6,726 nucleotides of DNA from Hyphomicrobiales bacterium (GTDB lineage Bacteria > Pseudomonadota > Alphaproteobacteria > Rhizobiales > Xanthobacteraceae), in assembly GCA_017304505.1 (NCBI GenBank), contig JAFKKQ010000107.1, positions 1-6,726 on the forward strand, read 5' to 3'. The first letter of the stretch is position 1. Each line of letters opens with the position of its first letter. The position numbers were made by a program, and so were the translations under genes. A model generated the notes under the pieces. The model did not search any database and was not told the DNA's origin. It was given only the letters and a program-made list of their open reading frames with translations. This document shows, one piece after another, positions 6,252 through 6,726 of this stretch.

Positions 6252-6726
6252 ATGCCGGTCTTGAAATATTTCGCCGTGGTCGGCTTGGCGTTGGTCAGCC
6301 TGCTGTTTGTCGCCAATTCGTTATTGTCCCGGCCGGAAAATCCGATCTACGCCGCGAAGTTCGACCGGGCCCCGATCGGGCTACAGCGCGGCTCCGTCAT
6401 GACCAGCCAGCTCGCACCGGAGCCGCCGCATATCGCCACGGTGCCATCCGAACCGGCCGCCAAAGCCGCCATTGCGCCTGCGAAGGCCGCAAGCACGCCT
6501 GCCGGCAAGGAACAGGCCAAGGAGCCGGCCCAACAAGAAGCCGCCAAAGCCGCGCCGGTCAAAACCGCCCGGGAGCAGCCTGTGAAGAAGCGCCAGCGCA
6601 CGGCTCGAAAACACGCGAGGCCGCAGCCGTGGCAAGAGGCCGAGCGCGGCGACCGCTGGGAGCGCCAAGATGGCTGGGGCCGCCCGCCCTGGGACGATGC
6701 ATTCGCTTTCGCCCCCCGAAACCGGG
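6252..6726 (+). CDS. Hypothetical membrane-anchored protein with Ala/Pro/Lys-rich tail (runs off the right edge)
   Basis: I do not recognise a family. The frame stays open for 158 codons to the window edge without a stop, so the C-terminus is missing. Residues 4-25 (LKYFAVVGLALVSLLFVANS and on) are hydrophobic with a single Lys near the start, giving a signal anchor or uncleaved signal peptide; the rest would then be periplasmic. Residues 62-108 are low-complexity and rich in Ala, Pro, Lys, Glu and Gln, with repeated AAKAA/APAKAA-like units. A basic cluster KKRQRTARKHAR sits at 112-123, and the last visible part has four tryptophans (127, 136, 142, 147) amid Arg, Asp and Gly. Such short, single-anchor, composition-biased proteins are common hypotheticals in Hyphomicrobiales. 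It is divergent from the macroglobulin gene, sharing about 200 bases of upstream DNA. Reading-frame support: an initiation site, codon bias with G/C at third positions, and no competing plausible frame. Confidence 0.75.
   Translation, partial: MPVLKYFAVVGLALVSLLFVANSLLSRPENPIYAAKFDRAPIGLQRGSVMTSQLAPEPPHIATVPSEPAAKAAIAPAKAASTPAGKEQAKEPAQQEAAKAAPVKTAREQPVKKRQRTARKHARPQPWQEAERGDRWERQDGWGRPPWDDAFAFAPRNR

Noticed and set aside
6107..6316. A 69-codon minus-strand open frame across the intergenic region.
   Set aside because: It overlaps the start of the plus-strand gene and both candidate upstream regions, has no homology that I recognise, and does not look like a signal peptide or a small regulator.
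6347..6668. Minus-strand open frames at 6347-6601 and 6381-6668.
   Set aside because: They are antisense to the plus-strand gene from 6252, have no good ribosome binding site that I can see, and translate to Leu/Arg/Gly/Ala-rich sequence without motifs.

Overview
The window is GC-rich DNA in which nearly all bases are coding. It looks like an alphaproteobacterium, probably of the order Hyphomicrobiales (Rhizobiales). That placement is an inference from codon use, from the style of the penicillin-binding protein 1C and from the ~1730-residue, TPR-fronted type of alpha-2-macroglobulin. No rRNA or other marker gene is present to confirm it.

Layout. A two-gene unit on the minus strand fills positions 6051 down to 1. 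The first gene (6051-862) encodes a secreted bacterial alpha-2-macroglobulin of 1729 residues with an intact Cys-Ser-Glu-Gln thioester site. Eight bases after its stop codon comes the second gene, pbpC (853 to the left edge), which encodes the peptidoglycan polymerase PBP1C. Only its membrane anchor and most of its GT51 glycosyltransferase domain are inside the window. A ~200-base divergent intergenic region (6052-6251) holds a strong Shine-Dalgarno site for the macroglobulin gene, a possible hairpin directly in front of that site, a 10-bp tandem repeat and a weak promoter candidate for the plus strand. On the plus strand, 6252 to the right edge, a third gene encodes an unrecognised protein with one N-terminal membrane segment and a long Ala/Pro/Lys-rich tail; it also runs off the window.

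How the genes work together. Pairing of a bacterial alpha-2-macroglobulin with PBP1C is a known arrangement (yfhM-pbpC in E. coli). The usual interpretation is an envelope defence and repair module: the macroglobulin traps hostile proteases that enter the periplasm through its thioester, while PBP1C makes or repairs peptidoglycan. I see no undescribed system here. The points worth a second look are the absence of a lipobox on the macroglobulin, its cysteine economy, the RNA hairpins near the two minus-strand start sites, and the odd tail of the right-hand protein. No tRNA, rRNA, CRISPR array, insertion sequence or terminator was seen.
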